A stretch of DNA of 64,000 nt from Pseudomonadales bacterium (GTDB lineage Bacteria > Pseudomonadota > Gammaproteobacteria > Pseudomonadales > Pseudohongiellaceae). Position numbers and translations under genes: made by a program. The notes beneath the pieces are model-generated. The model was given only the letters and a program-made list of their open reading frames with translations. It was not told the DNA's origin and searched no databases. The stretch spans positions 18,399 to 82,398 of the forward strand of contig JACKOJ010000010.1 of assembly GCA_024234325.1 (NCBI GenBank). Direction: 5' to 3'. Shown piece after piece: positions 51,585-60,199 of this stretch (the first letter of the stretch is position 1; each line of letters starts with the position of its first letter).

Positions 51585-52763
51585 TTAGTTGGCGGGAATT
51601 TCCGGAATCCGGTACTGCGACGTGCCGGTGCCCAGTTGCACCGGAATGATGAGGTTTTCGCCCTGGCGATAGATTCCCAGGTTCACTGTCTGCCCGGGCG
51701 CCTTGCGATTGATCTGGTCAATGGCGCCGATCACACTGCCGATGGGCGTGCTGTCGATAGAGGTCATGACATCGCCCGCTGCAATGCCTGCAACTTCCGC
51801 AGGGCTGTCTTCGTTGACCTGCTCGATCAGCAGGCCGGAGACATCCGGGCGGCCGAAGAAGTTCAGGCTGCTCTCCCGCGTCAGCATTTCCCCGGTAATG
51901 ACTCCGAGATATCCGGGGGTGACCTCGCCGAAAGCCATCAACTGGTCTACTACGCCCATGGCCTTGTTGATGGGCACGGCGAAGCCGATGCCGTCGGAGC
52001 CGCCGGACTGGGAATAGATAAAGGAATTGATGCCGACCAGCTCGCCCCGGGTGTTGATCAGGGCGCCCCCGGAGTTGCCGTAGTTGATGGCGGCATCGGT
52101 CTGGATGTAGTCGACGATTGGCAGCCCGTCCTGGGGAATGCCCAGCGCGCTGACGATGCCGCGGGAGACAGACTTCTGGCTGATCAGTTCCTGGCTGGGA
52201 AACCCGATGGCCAGCACTGTGTCACCGACTCTTACGTCGTCCGACGAGCCGATGGGAATGGGACGGGGCAGATCATCGCCCTCAATCTTGAGCAGGGCGA
52301 GATCGGTGCTGGTGTCGGAGCCGACCAGGCGGGCCGGGCTGATAAAGGTCTGGCTGCTGTTGTCGCCATAACGCACCTCGATGTCTTCGGCGCCTTCAAT
52401 GACGTGCAGCGAGGTCAGTACATAGCCGTCGTTATTGACGATGACGCCGGAGCCGAGGCTGCTGTAGGAGCGTTCCGCCGGCACATTCTTCAGCAGGTTG
52501 CGGAATAGCGGCGGAATTTCCTCCTCGGGTGGCAACTGAATCTGCTGGCGAATGGTGGAGTGAATGCTGATCACTGAGGGAGCGGCGCGATCCACGGCCT
52601 CGGCGAGCGAGAAGGGGACATCATCAGAGACCAGCGCTGCCTGCTCATTCTCCTGCAACAGGGCATCGCTCAGTCTGCTGATCTGCTGATACTGCAGCAG
52701 AATTACTGCGATCAGAATGCCAGCCAGTGCTGGCCAACTGATAAATTCCAGAAACTTTTTCAT
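51585..52763 (-). CDS. algW: AlgW/DegS-type site-1 periplasmic protease
   Basis: A 392-residue HtrA-family serine protease with one N-terminal membrane helix (WPALAGILIAVILLQYQ), a trypsin-like domain with His120, Asp154 and Ser231 (in INYGNSGGAL), and a single PDZ domain (about 285-375). One PDZ plus an anchor separates it from DegP-type proteases. The expected role is cleavage of the anti-sigma factor RseA/MucA when misfolded outer-membrane proteins are sensed. The start at 52763 gives MKKFLEFISWP. It holds the AlgW position next to hisD and is divergent from the Nif3 gene. Confidence 0.93.
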   Translation of the reverse strand: MKKFLEFISWPALAGILIAVILLQYQQISRLSDALLQENEQAALVSDDVPFSLAEAVDRAAPSVISIHSTIRQQIQLPPEEEIPPLFRNLLKNVPAERSYSSLGSGVIVNNDGYVLTSLHVIEGAEDIEVRYGDNSSQTFISPARLVGSDTSTDLALLKIEGDDLPRPIPIGSSDDVRVGDTVLAIGFPSQELISQKSVSRGIVSALGIPQDGLPIVDYIQTDAAINYGNSGGALINTRGELVGINSFIYSQSGGSDGIGFAVPINKAMGVVDQLMAFGEVTPGYLGVITGEMLTRESSLNFFGRPDVSGLLIEQVNEDSPAEVAGIAAGDVMTSIDSTPIGSVIGAIDQINRKAPGQTVNLGIYRQGENLIIPVQLGTGTSQYRIPEIPAN

Positions 52764-52897
52764 GAATGCTCGCAAGGACTCAGGCGTCCCGCCCGAGTCT
52801 GGTACCATACGCGCCAATACCCCCGAGGCGCCGTATCGGCTGTTTTTACTGTGCGCCCATTATGCGAGTTCTTGATAGTCATGTGAAGGTGGAAGCC

Positions 52898-53659
52898 ATG
52901 CCGGCGAGTCGCGATGAAATTTTGAATGCCCTGAAAACCCTGCTGCGCCCGGAGCAATTCCGGGACTATTGCCCGAACGGACTGCAGGTGGAGGGGCGTG
53001 AACAGATCACGCGCCTGGTCACCGGGGTCACCGCCTGCCAGGCCTTGATCGACGGGGCGATAGCGGCCGATGCGGACATGCTGCTGGTGCACCACGGCTA
53101 CTTCTGGCGGGGCGAGGACGAGACGGTCACGGGCATCAAGAAGAAGCGCGTCGAGGCTCTGCTGGCAAATGAGCTGAATCTGGTGGCCTACCATCTGCCG
53201 CTGGACGTGCATGCGGAGCTGGGCAATAACGCGCAACTGGGCAAGCTGCTGGGTTTCACGGTGACGGGGGACATGGGCAAGCAGAACAACAATCCGATCG
53301 GGCTGACAGGGGAGCTCGAAACCCCTTTGTCGGGTGCGGCGCTGGCGGCACTGATCGGCGAGCGTCTTGGGCGAACGCCGCTGCATGTGCCGGGGGCTGC
53401 GCAGACGATCCGGACGGTGGCGTGGTGCACGGGGGCGGCGCAGAACTACATCGAGCTGGCGTGGAAGGCGGGGGTCGATGCCTATATCACCGGCGAGGTG
53501 TCGGAGCAGACAGTGCATTTCGCACGCGAGACGGGCATGCATTTCTTCTCGGCGGGGCATCACGCGACGGAGCGCTACGGGGTGCAGGCGGTGGCGGCGC
53601 AACTGGTGGCGCAGTTCGACCTTGAACACCAGTTCATCGATATCGATAATCCGGTGTGA
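52898..53659 (+). CDS. Nif3-like dinuclear metal-centre protein (YbgI family)
   Basis: A 253-residue Nif3/DUF34 protein. Metal-site histidines lie in MLLVHHGYFW, the YHLPLDVH segment and the late FFSAGHHATERYG. The family is associated with GTP cyclohydrolase I-like folds; its biochemical role is unsettled. The ATG at 52898 was chosen because AAGGTGGA precedes it and the length then fits the family; the frame extends upstream without a ribosome site. In Pseudomonas the same gene lies between algW and cysD. Confidence 0.9.
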   Translation: MPASRDEILNALKTLLRPEQFRDYCPNGLQVEGREQITRLVTGVTACQALIDGAIAADADMLLVHHGYFWRGEDETVTGIKKKRVEALLANELNLVAYHLPLDVHAELGNNAQLGKLLGFTVTGDMGKQNNNPIGLTGELETPLSGAALAALIGERLGRTPLHVPGAAQTIRTVAWCTGAAQNYIELAWKAGVDAYITGEVSEQTVHFARETGMHFFSAGHHATERYGVQAVAAQLVAQFDLEHQFIDIDNPV

Positions 53660-53709
53660 CCTGGCACTTGGTTTATTTCTGATTTCCTATTTGGCTTTTT
53701 TCTTCGTCC

Positions 53710-53824
53710 GGAGTTCTGGCCGGTTCTCTTCCGTGCCGACACGCCGTGAACCCCTCCCTGGGGGCTCGCAGCGCGACATCCTGTCGCTTAGCGGTCTGCC
53801 CGGAAGAGAACCGGCCAGAACTCC
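53710..53824 (+). repeat. Palindromic repeat unit A with 24-bp inverted ends
   Basis: A 115-base unit bounded by perfect 24-bp inverted repeats (53710-53733 and 53801-53824, beginning GGAGTTCTGGCCGG). Its core starts GACACGCCGTGAACCCC, folds as CCCC-TCCCT-GGGG, and continues with the hairpin GCGACA-TCC-TGTCGC and TTA-GCGGTC. Unit B at 53904-54005 has the same core in the opposite orientation but unrelated end arms. Confidence 0.85.
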
Positions 53825-53903
53825 TCTGTGCCAACGAACAGCGTTGTTCTCCGATAGACCAGGTTTGCCCGATGCCGTTCGTTGGCGGCGAGTCGGAGGT
53901 GTT
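53825..53903. other. Spacer between repeat units with smaller palindromes
   Basis: Between units A and B lies a noncoding spacer with its own inverted repeats: GCCAACGAAC (53830-53839) with GTTCGTTGGC (53877-53886), and the hairpin GAACA-GCGT-TGTTC (53836-53849). It may be a decayed third unit. No gene is seen in it. Confidence 0.55.
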
Positions 53904-54005
53904 CGCTGGTAGCCCTATCAGCGATGACCGTAAGCAGCAGGGATGCTGCGACCGAGCCCCCAGGGAGGGGTTCACGGCGTGTCAGCGCTGATAGGGCTAC
54001 CAGCG
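53904..54005 (-). repeat. Palindromic repeat unit B with 20-bp inverted ends
   Basis: A 102-base unit bounded by perfect 20-bp inverted repeats (53904-53923 and 53986-54005, CGCTGGTAGCCCTATCAGCG and its complement). Its core is inverted relative to unit A: a 30-base stretch (53953-53982) is the exact complement of 53739-53768. The inner hairpin is GCAGCA-TCCC-TGCTGC where unit A has GCGACA-TCC-TGTCGC, so both hairpin arms changed together. Confidence 0.85.
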
Positions 54006-54040
54006 GACGCATGCCACTAACCTATATTCTGTCCAGAAAT

Positions 54041-54081
54041 AAAAAAGCCCACTGCAGTGAAGAACTGTCGTGGGCTTTTTT
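54041..54081 (-). terminator. Terminator of the cysD-cysNC operon
   Basis: GCCCAC and GTGGGC, with further inner pairing, form a stem flanked by six A on one side and six T on the other. It can therefore work in both directions. It ends 16 bases before the cysNC stop codon region on the minus strand. Confidence 0.9.
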
Positions 54082-54097
54082 CGTGCTGGAGAAGTGC

Positions 54098-56005
54098 TTA
54101 GATGATCTTGCGCGACTTCAGCAGTTTCACCAGTTGCGTGATGCACTTCTCGACCGGGAGGCGTTCCGTGTCCAGTACCAAGTCCGGGTTTTCCGGCTCA
54201 TCGTAGGGGAAGGAGACGCCCGGCAGGTCCGGGGAGCCTGAGAGTTCTGCTGCCGCGTACAGACCACTCGGGTCGCGCAGGCGGCACACTTCCAGGGGCG
54301 GATTCAGGTACACGATGATGCAGTGTTCCTTGCCGATCACGCTCTGGGCGTGCTCGCGTGAATCCTTGTTCGGCGCCACGAAGGCGGCGCAGCAGATCAG
54401 GCCCGATTCGTTCAGGAACTTCGCCACGTTGGCACTGCGGCGCAGGTTTTCGGCGCGGCCTTCCTGGTCGTGGGGCAGATCCTTGCTGATGCCCAGGCGC
54501 ATTGCCTTGCCATCCAGCACCGTGGCCACGCGGCCCATGTCGAACAGGCGGCGCTCCAGCCCGTGGGCCAGGGTGGATTTGCCCGAGCCGGAGAGTCCAA
54601 TGAACATCACCGTGGCCGGTTGCTGACCGTAGCGCGCAGCGCGTTCCTCGCGGGTGACGTGGGCACGCACATCGCTGCCTTCGCTGTGCACTGACGACAG
54701 CGCCCCTTCCGCGCTGACCATGCCGGCGCCGATGGTGACATTGCTCAGACGGTCGATGACGATGAAGGCACCAGTGGCGCGGTTTGCGGTGTAGGCATCG
54801 ATGCAGATCTGCTGATCGACCTGAATTTCGCAGTCCCCGATCTCATTCAGCTCCAGCGAGGGGGCAGGCGACTTTTTCAGCGTGTTCACATCGGTGCGAT
54901 CGCGCAGCGAGGTGACCCTGCCAGAGACAGTCTTGGTGCCGAACTTGAAGTCGTAAAGCGTGCCCGGCAGCATCGGCTTTTCCGTCATCCACACCATCGT
55001 TGCATTGAAGGTGTCGGTCACGACCGGGTAGTTGTCCGCGTGCACGATCATGTCGCCGCGGCTGATGTCGATCTCGTCTTCCATGGTCAGCGTAATGGCC
55101 ATGTCGGTATGCGCGGATTCCAGTTCCTCGTCATAGGTCACGATGGACTTCACGCGGCTGCGCGACTGCGAGGGCAGTACCACGATCTCGTCGCCCTTGC
55201 GTACGATGCCGGAGGCAACGGTGCCGCAGAAGCCGCGGAAATTCAGGTGCGGGCGATTGACATATTGCACCGGGAAGCGCAGGTCGTTGAGGTTGCGATC
55301 CTTGGCAATCTCCACCGTTTCCAGCAACTGCATCAGCGTCTGCCCGGAGTACCAGGGCATGTGCTCGCTGGGGTTCACGACGTTGTCGCCCCTGAGGGCC
55401 GACAGCGGAATGAAATGGAAATCGGCTTTCGCCAGTTTTTTGCTGAACTGCAGGTAATCCGCCTTGATGCGCTCGAACACTTCCTCGCTGAAGTCCACGA
55501 GGTCCATCTTGTTGATGGCGACCACAATGTGTTTGATGCCCAGCAGGGAGGTGATGAAGCTGTGGCGTCGTGTCTGTACCTGCACGCCGTGACGGGCGTC
55601 GATCAGGATCACGGCGAGGTCGCAGGTGGAGGCGCCGGTGGCCATGTTGCGGGTGTACTGCTCGTGGCCGGGGGTGTCGGCGATGATGAACTTGCGGCGC
55701 GAGGTCGAGAAATAGCGGTAGGCGACATCGATGGTGATGCCCTGTTCGCGCTCCGCCTGCAACCCGTCCACCAGCAGTGCCAGGTCAACCTCTCCACCGG
55801 TGGTGCCGGACTTGACGCTGTCGGCCTTGATGGCGCTCAGTTGGTCTTCGTAAATCATCTTGGAATCATGCAGCAGGCGCCCGATCAGGGTGCTTTTGCC
55901 GTCGTCCACACTGCCGCAGGTCAGCAGGCGCAGCAGTTCCTTGCGTTCGTGCTGGGCCAGATAGGCGGTGATGTCGGTGCTGATGAGTTCGGATTGGTGT
56001 GACAT
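54098..56005 (-). CDS. cysNC: Bifunctional sulfate adenylyltransferase subunit 1/APS kinase
   Basis: A 635-residue fusion. Residues 1-440 are the CysN GTPase (GSVDDGKSTLIGRLLHDSK, DTPGHEQYTRNM, NKMDL) that drives ATP sulfurylase. Residues of about 460-635 are the CysC kinase (GLSGSGKSTLAHGLERRL, FVAPNKDSRE) that makes PAPS. The kinase has LDGKAMRLG where many APS kinases have LDGDNVRHG; Pseudomonas-type fusions also vary there. It lies 47 bases after cysD and a terminator follows. It serves assimilatory sulfate activation. Confidence 0.96.
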   Translation of the reverse strand: MSHQSELISTDITAYLAQHERKELLRLLTCGSVDDGKSTLIGRLLHDSKMIYEDQLSAIKADSVKSGTTGGEVDLALLVDGLQAEREQGITIDVAYRYFSTSRRKFIIADTPGHEQYTRNMATGASTCDLAVILIDARHGVQVQTRRHSFITSLLGIKHIVVAINKMDLVDFSEEVFERIKADYLQFSKKLAKADFHFIPLSALRGDNVVNPSEHMPWYSGQTLMQLLETVEIAKDRNLNDLRFPVQYVNRPHLNFRGFCGTVASGIVRKGDEIVVLPSQSRSRVKSIVTYDEELESAHTDMAITLTMEDEIDISRGDMIVHADNYPVVTDTFNATMVWMTEKPMLPGTLYDFKFGTKTVSGRVTSLRDRTDVNTLKKSPAPSLELNEIGDCEIQVDQQICIDAYTANRATGAFIVIDRLSNVTIGAGMVSAEGALSSVHSEGSDVRAHVTREERAARYGQQPATVMFIGLSGSGKSTLAHGLERRLFDMGRVATVLDGKAMRLGISKDLPHDQEGRAENLRRSANVAKFLNESGLICCAAFVAPNKDSREHAQSVIGKEHCIIVYLNPPLEVCRLRDPSGLYAAAELSGSPDLPGVSFPYDEPENPDLVLDTERLPVEKCITQLVKLLKSRKII

Positions 56006-56052
56006 AGTGTTTCAGCCTGATGTATTCGTTTCGCAATGTCCCGGATCGGGGT

Positions 56053-56958
56053 TCAGAAATAGCCCTTGCGCTTCTTCTCTTCCATGGAGCCGGCCTTGTC
56101 CGAATCGATCAGACGGCCCTGGCGTTCGGAAGTGGTGGCGAGCAGCATTTCCTGGATGATTTCCGGCAGGGTCGTCGCCTGGGATTCCACGGCACCGGTC
56201 AAGGGATAGCAGCCGAGGGTGCGGAAGCGCACCATCTTGGTTTCCACTTTGCGGCCCTCCAGGGGCATGCGCTCGTCGTCCACCATGATGTCGACGCCGT
56301 CCATGTTGACCACGGGGCGGGGCTTGGCGAAATACAGCGGTACGATCTCGATATTGTTCAGATAGATGTATTGCCAGATGTCGAGCTCGGTCCAGTTGGA
56401 CAGCGGGAATACGCGAATGCTCTCGCCCTTCTTCACCTTGCCGTTGTAGATATTCCACAGCTCCGGACGCTGGTTCTTCGGGTCCCAGCCGTGGTTCTTG
56501 TCACGGAAGGAGAACACGCGTTCCTTGGCGCGGGACTTTTCCTCGTCGCGGCGCGCGCCCCCGAAGGCAGCGTCGAACCTGTACTTGTTCAGCGCCTGGC
56601 GCAGGGCCTGGGTCTTCATGACGTCGGTGTGCTTCTCGCTGCCGTGGGTGAACGGGCCGACTCCTGCCTCCACGCCTTCCTCATTGATGTGCACGATGAG
56701 GTCGAGCCCGAGCTTGGCGGCCATGCGGTCGCGGAACTCGATCATCTCGCGGAATTTCCACGTCGTGTCCACGTGCAGCAGAGGGAAGGGCGGTCTGCCG
56801 GGGTAGAAGGCCTTCATGGCCAGGTGCAGCATCACGGCGGAATCCTTGCCGATGGAGTAGAGCATGACCGGATTGTCGAATTCGGCCGCGACTTCCCGGA
56901 TGATGTGAATGCTTTCGGCTTCCAGTTGTTTCAGGTGCGTCAGATTGTAATCAGTCAT
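56053..56958 (-). CDS. cysD: Sulfate adenylyltransferase subunit 2
   Basis: A 301-residue PAPS-reductase-fold subunit that forms adenylylsulfate from ATP and sulfate together with CysN. The pyrophosphate-binding YSIGKDSAVMLHLAMKAF, the FGGARRDEEKSRAKERVFSFRD segment and the C-terminal GRLIDSDKAGSMEEKKRKGYF are standard. It is first in the cysD-cysNC operon. In Pseudomonas this operon also sits beside the Nif3 and algW genes. Confidence 0.97.
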   Translation of the reverse strand: MTDYNLTHLKQLEAESIHIIREVAAEFDNPVMLYSIGKDSAVMLHLAMKAFYPGRPPFPLLHVDTTWKFREMIEFRDRMAAKLGLDLIVHINEEGVEAGVGPFTHGSEKHTDVMKTQALRQALNKYRFDAAFGGARRDEEKSRAKERVFSFRDKNHGWDPKNQRPELWNIYNGKVKKGESIRVFPLSNWTELDIWQYIYLNNIEIVPLYFAKPRPVVNMDGVDIMVDDERMPLEGRKVETKMVRFRTLGCYPLTGAVESQATTLPEIIQEMLLATTSERQGRLIDSDKAGSMEEKKRKGYF

Positions 56959-57051
56959 ACGTCGTTATCACTTGTCATGTATTGCAGAGGACGCCGGCGG
57001 TTTCACGCCTCGTCGTTGCTTTCAGAGAGACTGGGGGGAGGGCAGTATTGC

Positions 57052-57492
57052 CTAGTCCTGTTCGGAGTCCTTGATCTTCTCAAGTCCGAAGTCTTCCGAG
57101 AGTGCGCCACTCTGGTTGGGGTTCTGTCTGGGAGCGTAATCCTTGGGCGCCTGAACATGGTCGTCAGATTCCGGCAGGGTGTTCCCGAACACCGTGTCGC
57201 TGGAGGTGGGAAGCAGCTTGCTTGCCACCTCCCCGGTACACAATTCCTGAGCCCCGCTGGCCAGATGCTGGTAGACGTCGCGGTAGCTTTCGGTCATCTG
57301 CTGCACGAGTTCGGCAGTGGTGCTGAAGTGTTCGCTCACCTCGTCACGATAGCGGTCATGGCTGCGCTGCAGATCCTGCAGCTTCTGTTCCAGCTCTGTG
57401 ACTTTGGTGGGGTTGCTATTGATGCGTCCGGCAAAGAAATACCCAATGACCATGCCTACTGCGAGGCAGCCTATTCCCGTCAACCAAACCAT
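57052..57492 (-). CDS. zapG: ZapG/YhcB-type inner-membrane protein (DUF1043)
   Basis: A 146-residue DUF1043 protein with one N-terminal helix (WLTGIGCLAVGMVIGYFFAG), a coiled coil (about 28-75, VTELEQKLQDLQRSHDRYRDEVSEHF) and a disordered acidic tail. YhcB/ZapG takes part in cell envelope growth and division. The ATG at 57492 begins MVWLTGIG as in the family; the upstream extension is not convincing. It is divergent from zapE, as in many gammaproteobacteria. Confidence 0.9.
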   Translation of the reverse strand: MVWLTGIGCLAVGMVIGYFFAGRINSNPTKVTELEQKLQDLQRSHDRYRDEVSEHFSTTAELVQQMTESYRDVYQHLASGAQELCTGEVASKLLPTSSDTVFGNTLPESDDHVQAPKDYAPRQNPNQSGALSEDFGLEKIKDSEQD

Positions 57493-57761
57493 GTGTTGTC
57501 CAAGCCTCTTGCTTTGATGCGGGCACACATCGGAGTGCGTGCGAAAAATGAAATGGCGCAAGTATAGCCTGAAATCGCCTGTTCAGCGCGAAGAAAATTC
57601 CACGCTAAGCCTGGGGCATGTCGTCGCAGGGCAGGGAAATCAATGGACACAGGTTGTCGTGGCTGGTCTGAAGGGCGGGTTTTGCCGTAAAATGCCCAGC
57701 CTCGTGGCCCCCGGATGGGGTTGCCCTGAATGAACGCCCTCCCAGACCGGAATCCGAATTC

Positions 57762-58895
57762 GTGACACTGCCCGTGACACCGCACACGACATTGACGCCA
57801 GAGCAACGCTATCAGCAGGATGTGGCCAGCGGTGCCCTGTTTGAAGACCCGGCCCAACGGGCTGCGATCACGCACTTCCAGCGGGTCTACGAGGATCTGG
57901 TCGCCAGATCGGCTGCGCCCTCCGGGGCATTGGGGCGTCTGGTGTCACGCTGGCGCGGCACTCCGGACAAAGCCCCGGTCAGGGGGCTGTATGTGTACGG
58001 CGGCGTGGGGCGTGGCAAGACCTATTTGATGGACGTGTTCTTCGAGAGCCTGCCCTTTCCCGAGAAGATGCGTACACACTTTCATCGCTTCATGCAGCGG
58101 GTGCACGGGGAGCTGGCCCAGCTCAAGCAGCAGAAGAACCCGCTGGAGGTCGTGGCACGTCGCATCGCGGCGGAAGCCAGAATTATCTGCTTCGACGAGT
58201 TCTTTGTCTCCGATATCGGGGATGCCATGATTCTGGGTGGCCTGTTGACAGCCCTGATGGAGGAGGGCGTCAGCTTTGTCACCACGTCCAATATCGAGCC
58301 GGATCGCCTCTATGAGAATGGCCTGCAGCGGGAGCGCTTTCTGCCGGCGATAGCCCTGTTGAAGCAGCACACGAGTATCGTGCGCCTGGACAATGGCGTG
58401 GACTATCGCCTGCGCAGTCTGCAGCAGGCGCAGCTTTACTACACGCCCCTGGGCGCGGAGGCCGATGCGGCGCTGGACGCCAGTTTCAGCCGGCTGGCGG
58501 ACCATGGCAGTGTGGAGTCCGATACGGCAATCGAGGTGCTGGGGCGACAGATTCCGGCGCGCCGTGCCGCCGAGGACATCATCTGGTTTGACTGTGCCGC
58601 GCTCTGCGGCGGCCCGCGCAGTGCCTACGACTATATAGAGCTGGCCAAGCTCTATAACGCGATTGTGCTGAGTGATGTACCCCTGTTCGACGGCAGTAAC
58701 GATGATCAGGCGCGGCGTTTCGTCAGCCTGGTGGATGAACTGTACGACCGTCACGTCAAACTGATCGTCTCCGCGGCGGTGCCACTGGCCTCCCTGTACC
58801 AGGGAACCGGGCTTGCCTTTGTCTTTGAGAGAACGGTCAGCCGCCTGCTGGAGATGCAGTCCCAGGAGTATCTGGCCAGGGAACACCGGCCCTGA
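57762..58895 (+). CDS. zapE: Cell-division ATPase ZapE (AFG1 family)
   Basis: A 377-residue AFG1-type AAA ATPase that acts on FtsZ rings in enterics. Walker A is GGVGRGKTYLMD, Walker B IICFDEFFVSDIGDAM, and sensor TTSNIEPDRLYENGLQR. The start listed is GTG 57762; the ribosome site is weak. It is divergent from zapG and upstream of rplM, the common gammaproteobacterial order. Confidence 0.95.
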   Translation: MTLPVTPHTTLTPEQRYQQDVASGALFEDPAQRAAITHFQRVYEDLVARSAAPSGALGRLVSRWRGTPDKAPVRGLYVYGGVGRGKTYLMDVFFESLPFPEKMRTHFHRFMQRVHGELAQLKQQKNPLEVVARRIAAEARIICFDEFFVSDIGDAMILGGLLTALMEEGVSFVTTSNIEPDRLYENGLQRERFLPAIALLKQHTSIVRLDNGVDYRLRSLQQAQLYYTPLGAEADAALDASFSRLADHGSVESDTAIEVLGRQIPARRAAEDIIWFDCAALCGGPRSAYDYIELAKLYNAIVLSDVPLFDGSNDDQARRFVSLVDELYDRHVKLIVSAAVPLASLYQGTGLAFVFERTVSRLLEMQSQEYLAREHRP

Positions 58896-58960
58896 CGGAG
58901 AGGCCGCTCTGGCGCCCGGCGCCGGGTCGGTGTATTGTTGCTTTTTTCTCGGATCAGCGC

Positions 58961-58989
58961 TTGCAGTTTCGGAGTCGCTTCGGTAGTAT
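58961..58989 (+). promoter_or_regulatory. Sigma70-type promoter of rplM-rpsI
   Basis: TTGCAG and TAGTAT are 17 bases apart. The predicted start is near 58996, leaving a leader of about 33 bases in which GCGC and GCGC flank a short loop just before the rplM ATG. That may be a site for feedback by ribosomal protein L13. Confidence 0.6.
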
Positions 58990-59028
58990 TCGCGCTCCTT
59001 GAAGACAATGCGCCTTTGGTGAATGTAA

Positions 59029-59457
59029 ATGAAGACCTTTATTGCGAAACCGCAGAATGTTGAACACAACTGGCTGCTCCTCGATGCCGAGGGCCAGACA
59101 TTGGGTCGCATGGCTGCCGAAATCGCCAGCCGTCTGCGCGGTAAGCACAAGCCGGAATACACTCCTCACGTTGATACTGGTGACTACATCGTTGTCATCA
59201 ACGCCGAGAAAATCGCTGTCACCGGCAAAAAAGAGACGGACAAGATTTATCACTCACACTCCGCGTTCCCCGGTGGTCTGAAGTCCATTGCCTTCGGCAA
59301 GCTGATTGATCGTGCCCCCGAGCGTGTCCTCAAGCTGGCCGTGAAAGGCATGCTGCCGCGCACTCCGCTGGGTCGTGCCATGTACAAGAAGCTGAAAGTT
59401 TACGCCGGTTCCGAGCACCCGCATGCGGCGCAGCAACCGCAAGCGCTGACACTGTAA
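59029..59457 (+). CDS. rplM: Ribosomal protein L13 (uL13)
   Basis: A 142-residue 50S protein, one of the early-assembly proteins. MKTFIAKPQNVEHNWLLLDAEGQTLGRMAAEIASRLRGKHK and GMLPRTPLGRAMYKKLKVYAGSEHPHAAQQP are textbook L13. It is followed by rpsI after 18 bases, an almost universal bacterial pair. Confidence 0.99.
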   Translation: MKTFIAKPQNVEHNWLLLDAEGQTLGRMAAEIASRLRGKHKPEYTPHVDTGDYIVVINAEKIAVTGKKETDKIYHSHSAFPGGLKSIAFGKLIDRAPERVLKLAVKGMLPRTPLGRAMYKKLKVYAGSEHPHAAQQPQALTL

Positions 59458-59475
59458 AGAGGTTCACAAGAAACG

Positions 59476-59868
59476 ATGTCCACGACTCAATATTACGGCA
59501 CAGGTCGACGCAAGACCGCTACCGCCCGCGTGTTTCTGACCAAGGGCGCCGGCAACATCACCATCAACAAGCGCACGCTGGATGGCTATTTCGGCCGTGA
59601 AGTGGCACGCATGATTGTGCAGCAGCCTCTGGAGCTGGTGGACATGGCGGGCAAGTTCGACATCGCTGTGACGGTAAAAGGCGGCGGCAGCTTCGGTCAG
59701 GCCGGTGCCATTCGTCATGGCATCACTCGTGCCCTGATGGAGTACGACAACGAGCTGCGCCCCACGCTGCGCAAAGCCGGTTTTGTAACCCGCGACGCCC
59801 GTGCAGTGGAGCGTAAGAAAGTGGGTCTGCGCAAAGCGCGTAAGAGACCGCAATACTCCAAGCGTTAA
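59476..59868 (+). CDS. rpsI: Ribosomal protein S9 (uS9)
   Basis: A 130-residue 30S protein with the normal YYGTGRRKTATARVFL start, the GGGSFGQAGAIRHGITRAL core and the basic tail that reaches the P-site (RKKVGLRKARKRPQYSKR). It is second in the rplM-rpsI operon, and a terminator lies about 80 bases downstream. Confidence 0.99.
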   Translation: MSTTQYYGTGRRKTATARVFLTKGAGNITINKRTLDGYFGREVARMIVQQPLELVDMAGKFDIAVTVKGGGSFGQAGAIRHGITRALMEYDNELRPTLRKAGFVTRDARAVERKKVGLRKARKRPQYSKR

Positions 59869-59945
59869 GCCATTTGTTCCGGATGTCTTCTTCGACCTTG
59901 GGGGTTGGGAAGACACCAGGGCTGCAAAAGCCCAGCATGCAATTC

Positions 59946-59985
59946 AAAAAAGCGCTTCTGTCCTCGGGACGGAGCGCTTTTTTTA
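59946..59985 (+). terminator. Terminator of rplM-rpsI
   Basis: AGCGCT with AGCGCT, extended inside by GTCC-TCG-GGAC, forms a long stem preceded by six A and followed by seven T. It can work in both directions. Confidence 0.92.
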
Positions 59986-60049
59986 CTTCTGAAAAACTGA
60001 TTTTCTTATGCAAATCAAGGTCTTGCCTTGTTTTGTGCGTTTTTTTTGC

Positions 60050-60078
60050 TTGAAAAAAACCGACTCCTTCGCTACCAT
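60050..60078 (+). promoter_or_regulatory. Sigma70-type promoter of the cytochrome bc1 operon
   Basis: TTGAAA (60050-60055) and TACCAT (60073-60078) are 17 bases apart. It lies about 120 bases before the petA GTG start. Confidence 0.5.
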
Positions 60079-60199
60079 GCCCGCATTTGCGCGAACACCG
60101 CATTTCGGGGCAGAACCTCCCACTGAAACAGGTTTCGATCCTCGGCACTTACGGGTGCGCGAGGGGTTTCTATATTTAGCAAGCTCAGGAGATAACACG

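Larger units (their letters stand above)
59869..60199 (+). other. rpsI-petA intergenic region
   Basis: A 331-base gap without a gene. It holds, in order, an imperfect hairpin (GTCTTC with GAAGAC, 59884-59920), a small hairpin GGGCT-GCAAA-AGCCC (about 59921-59935), the rpsI terminator, a T-rich segment and the petABC promoter. Confidence 0.7.
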
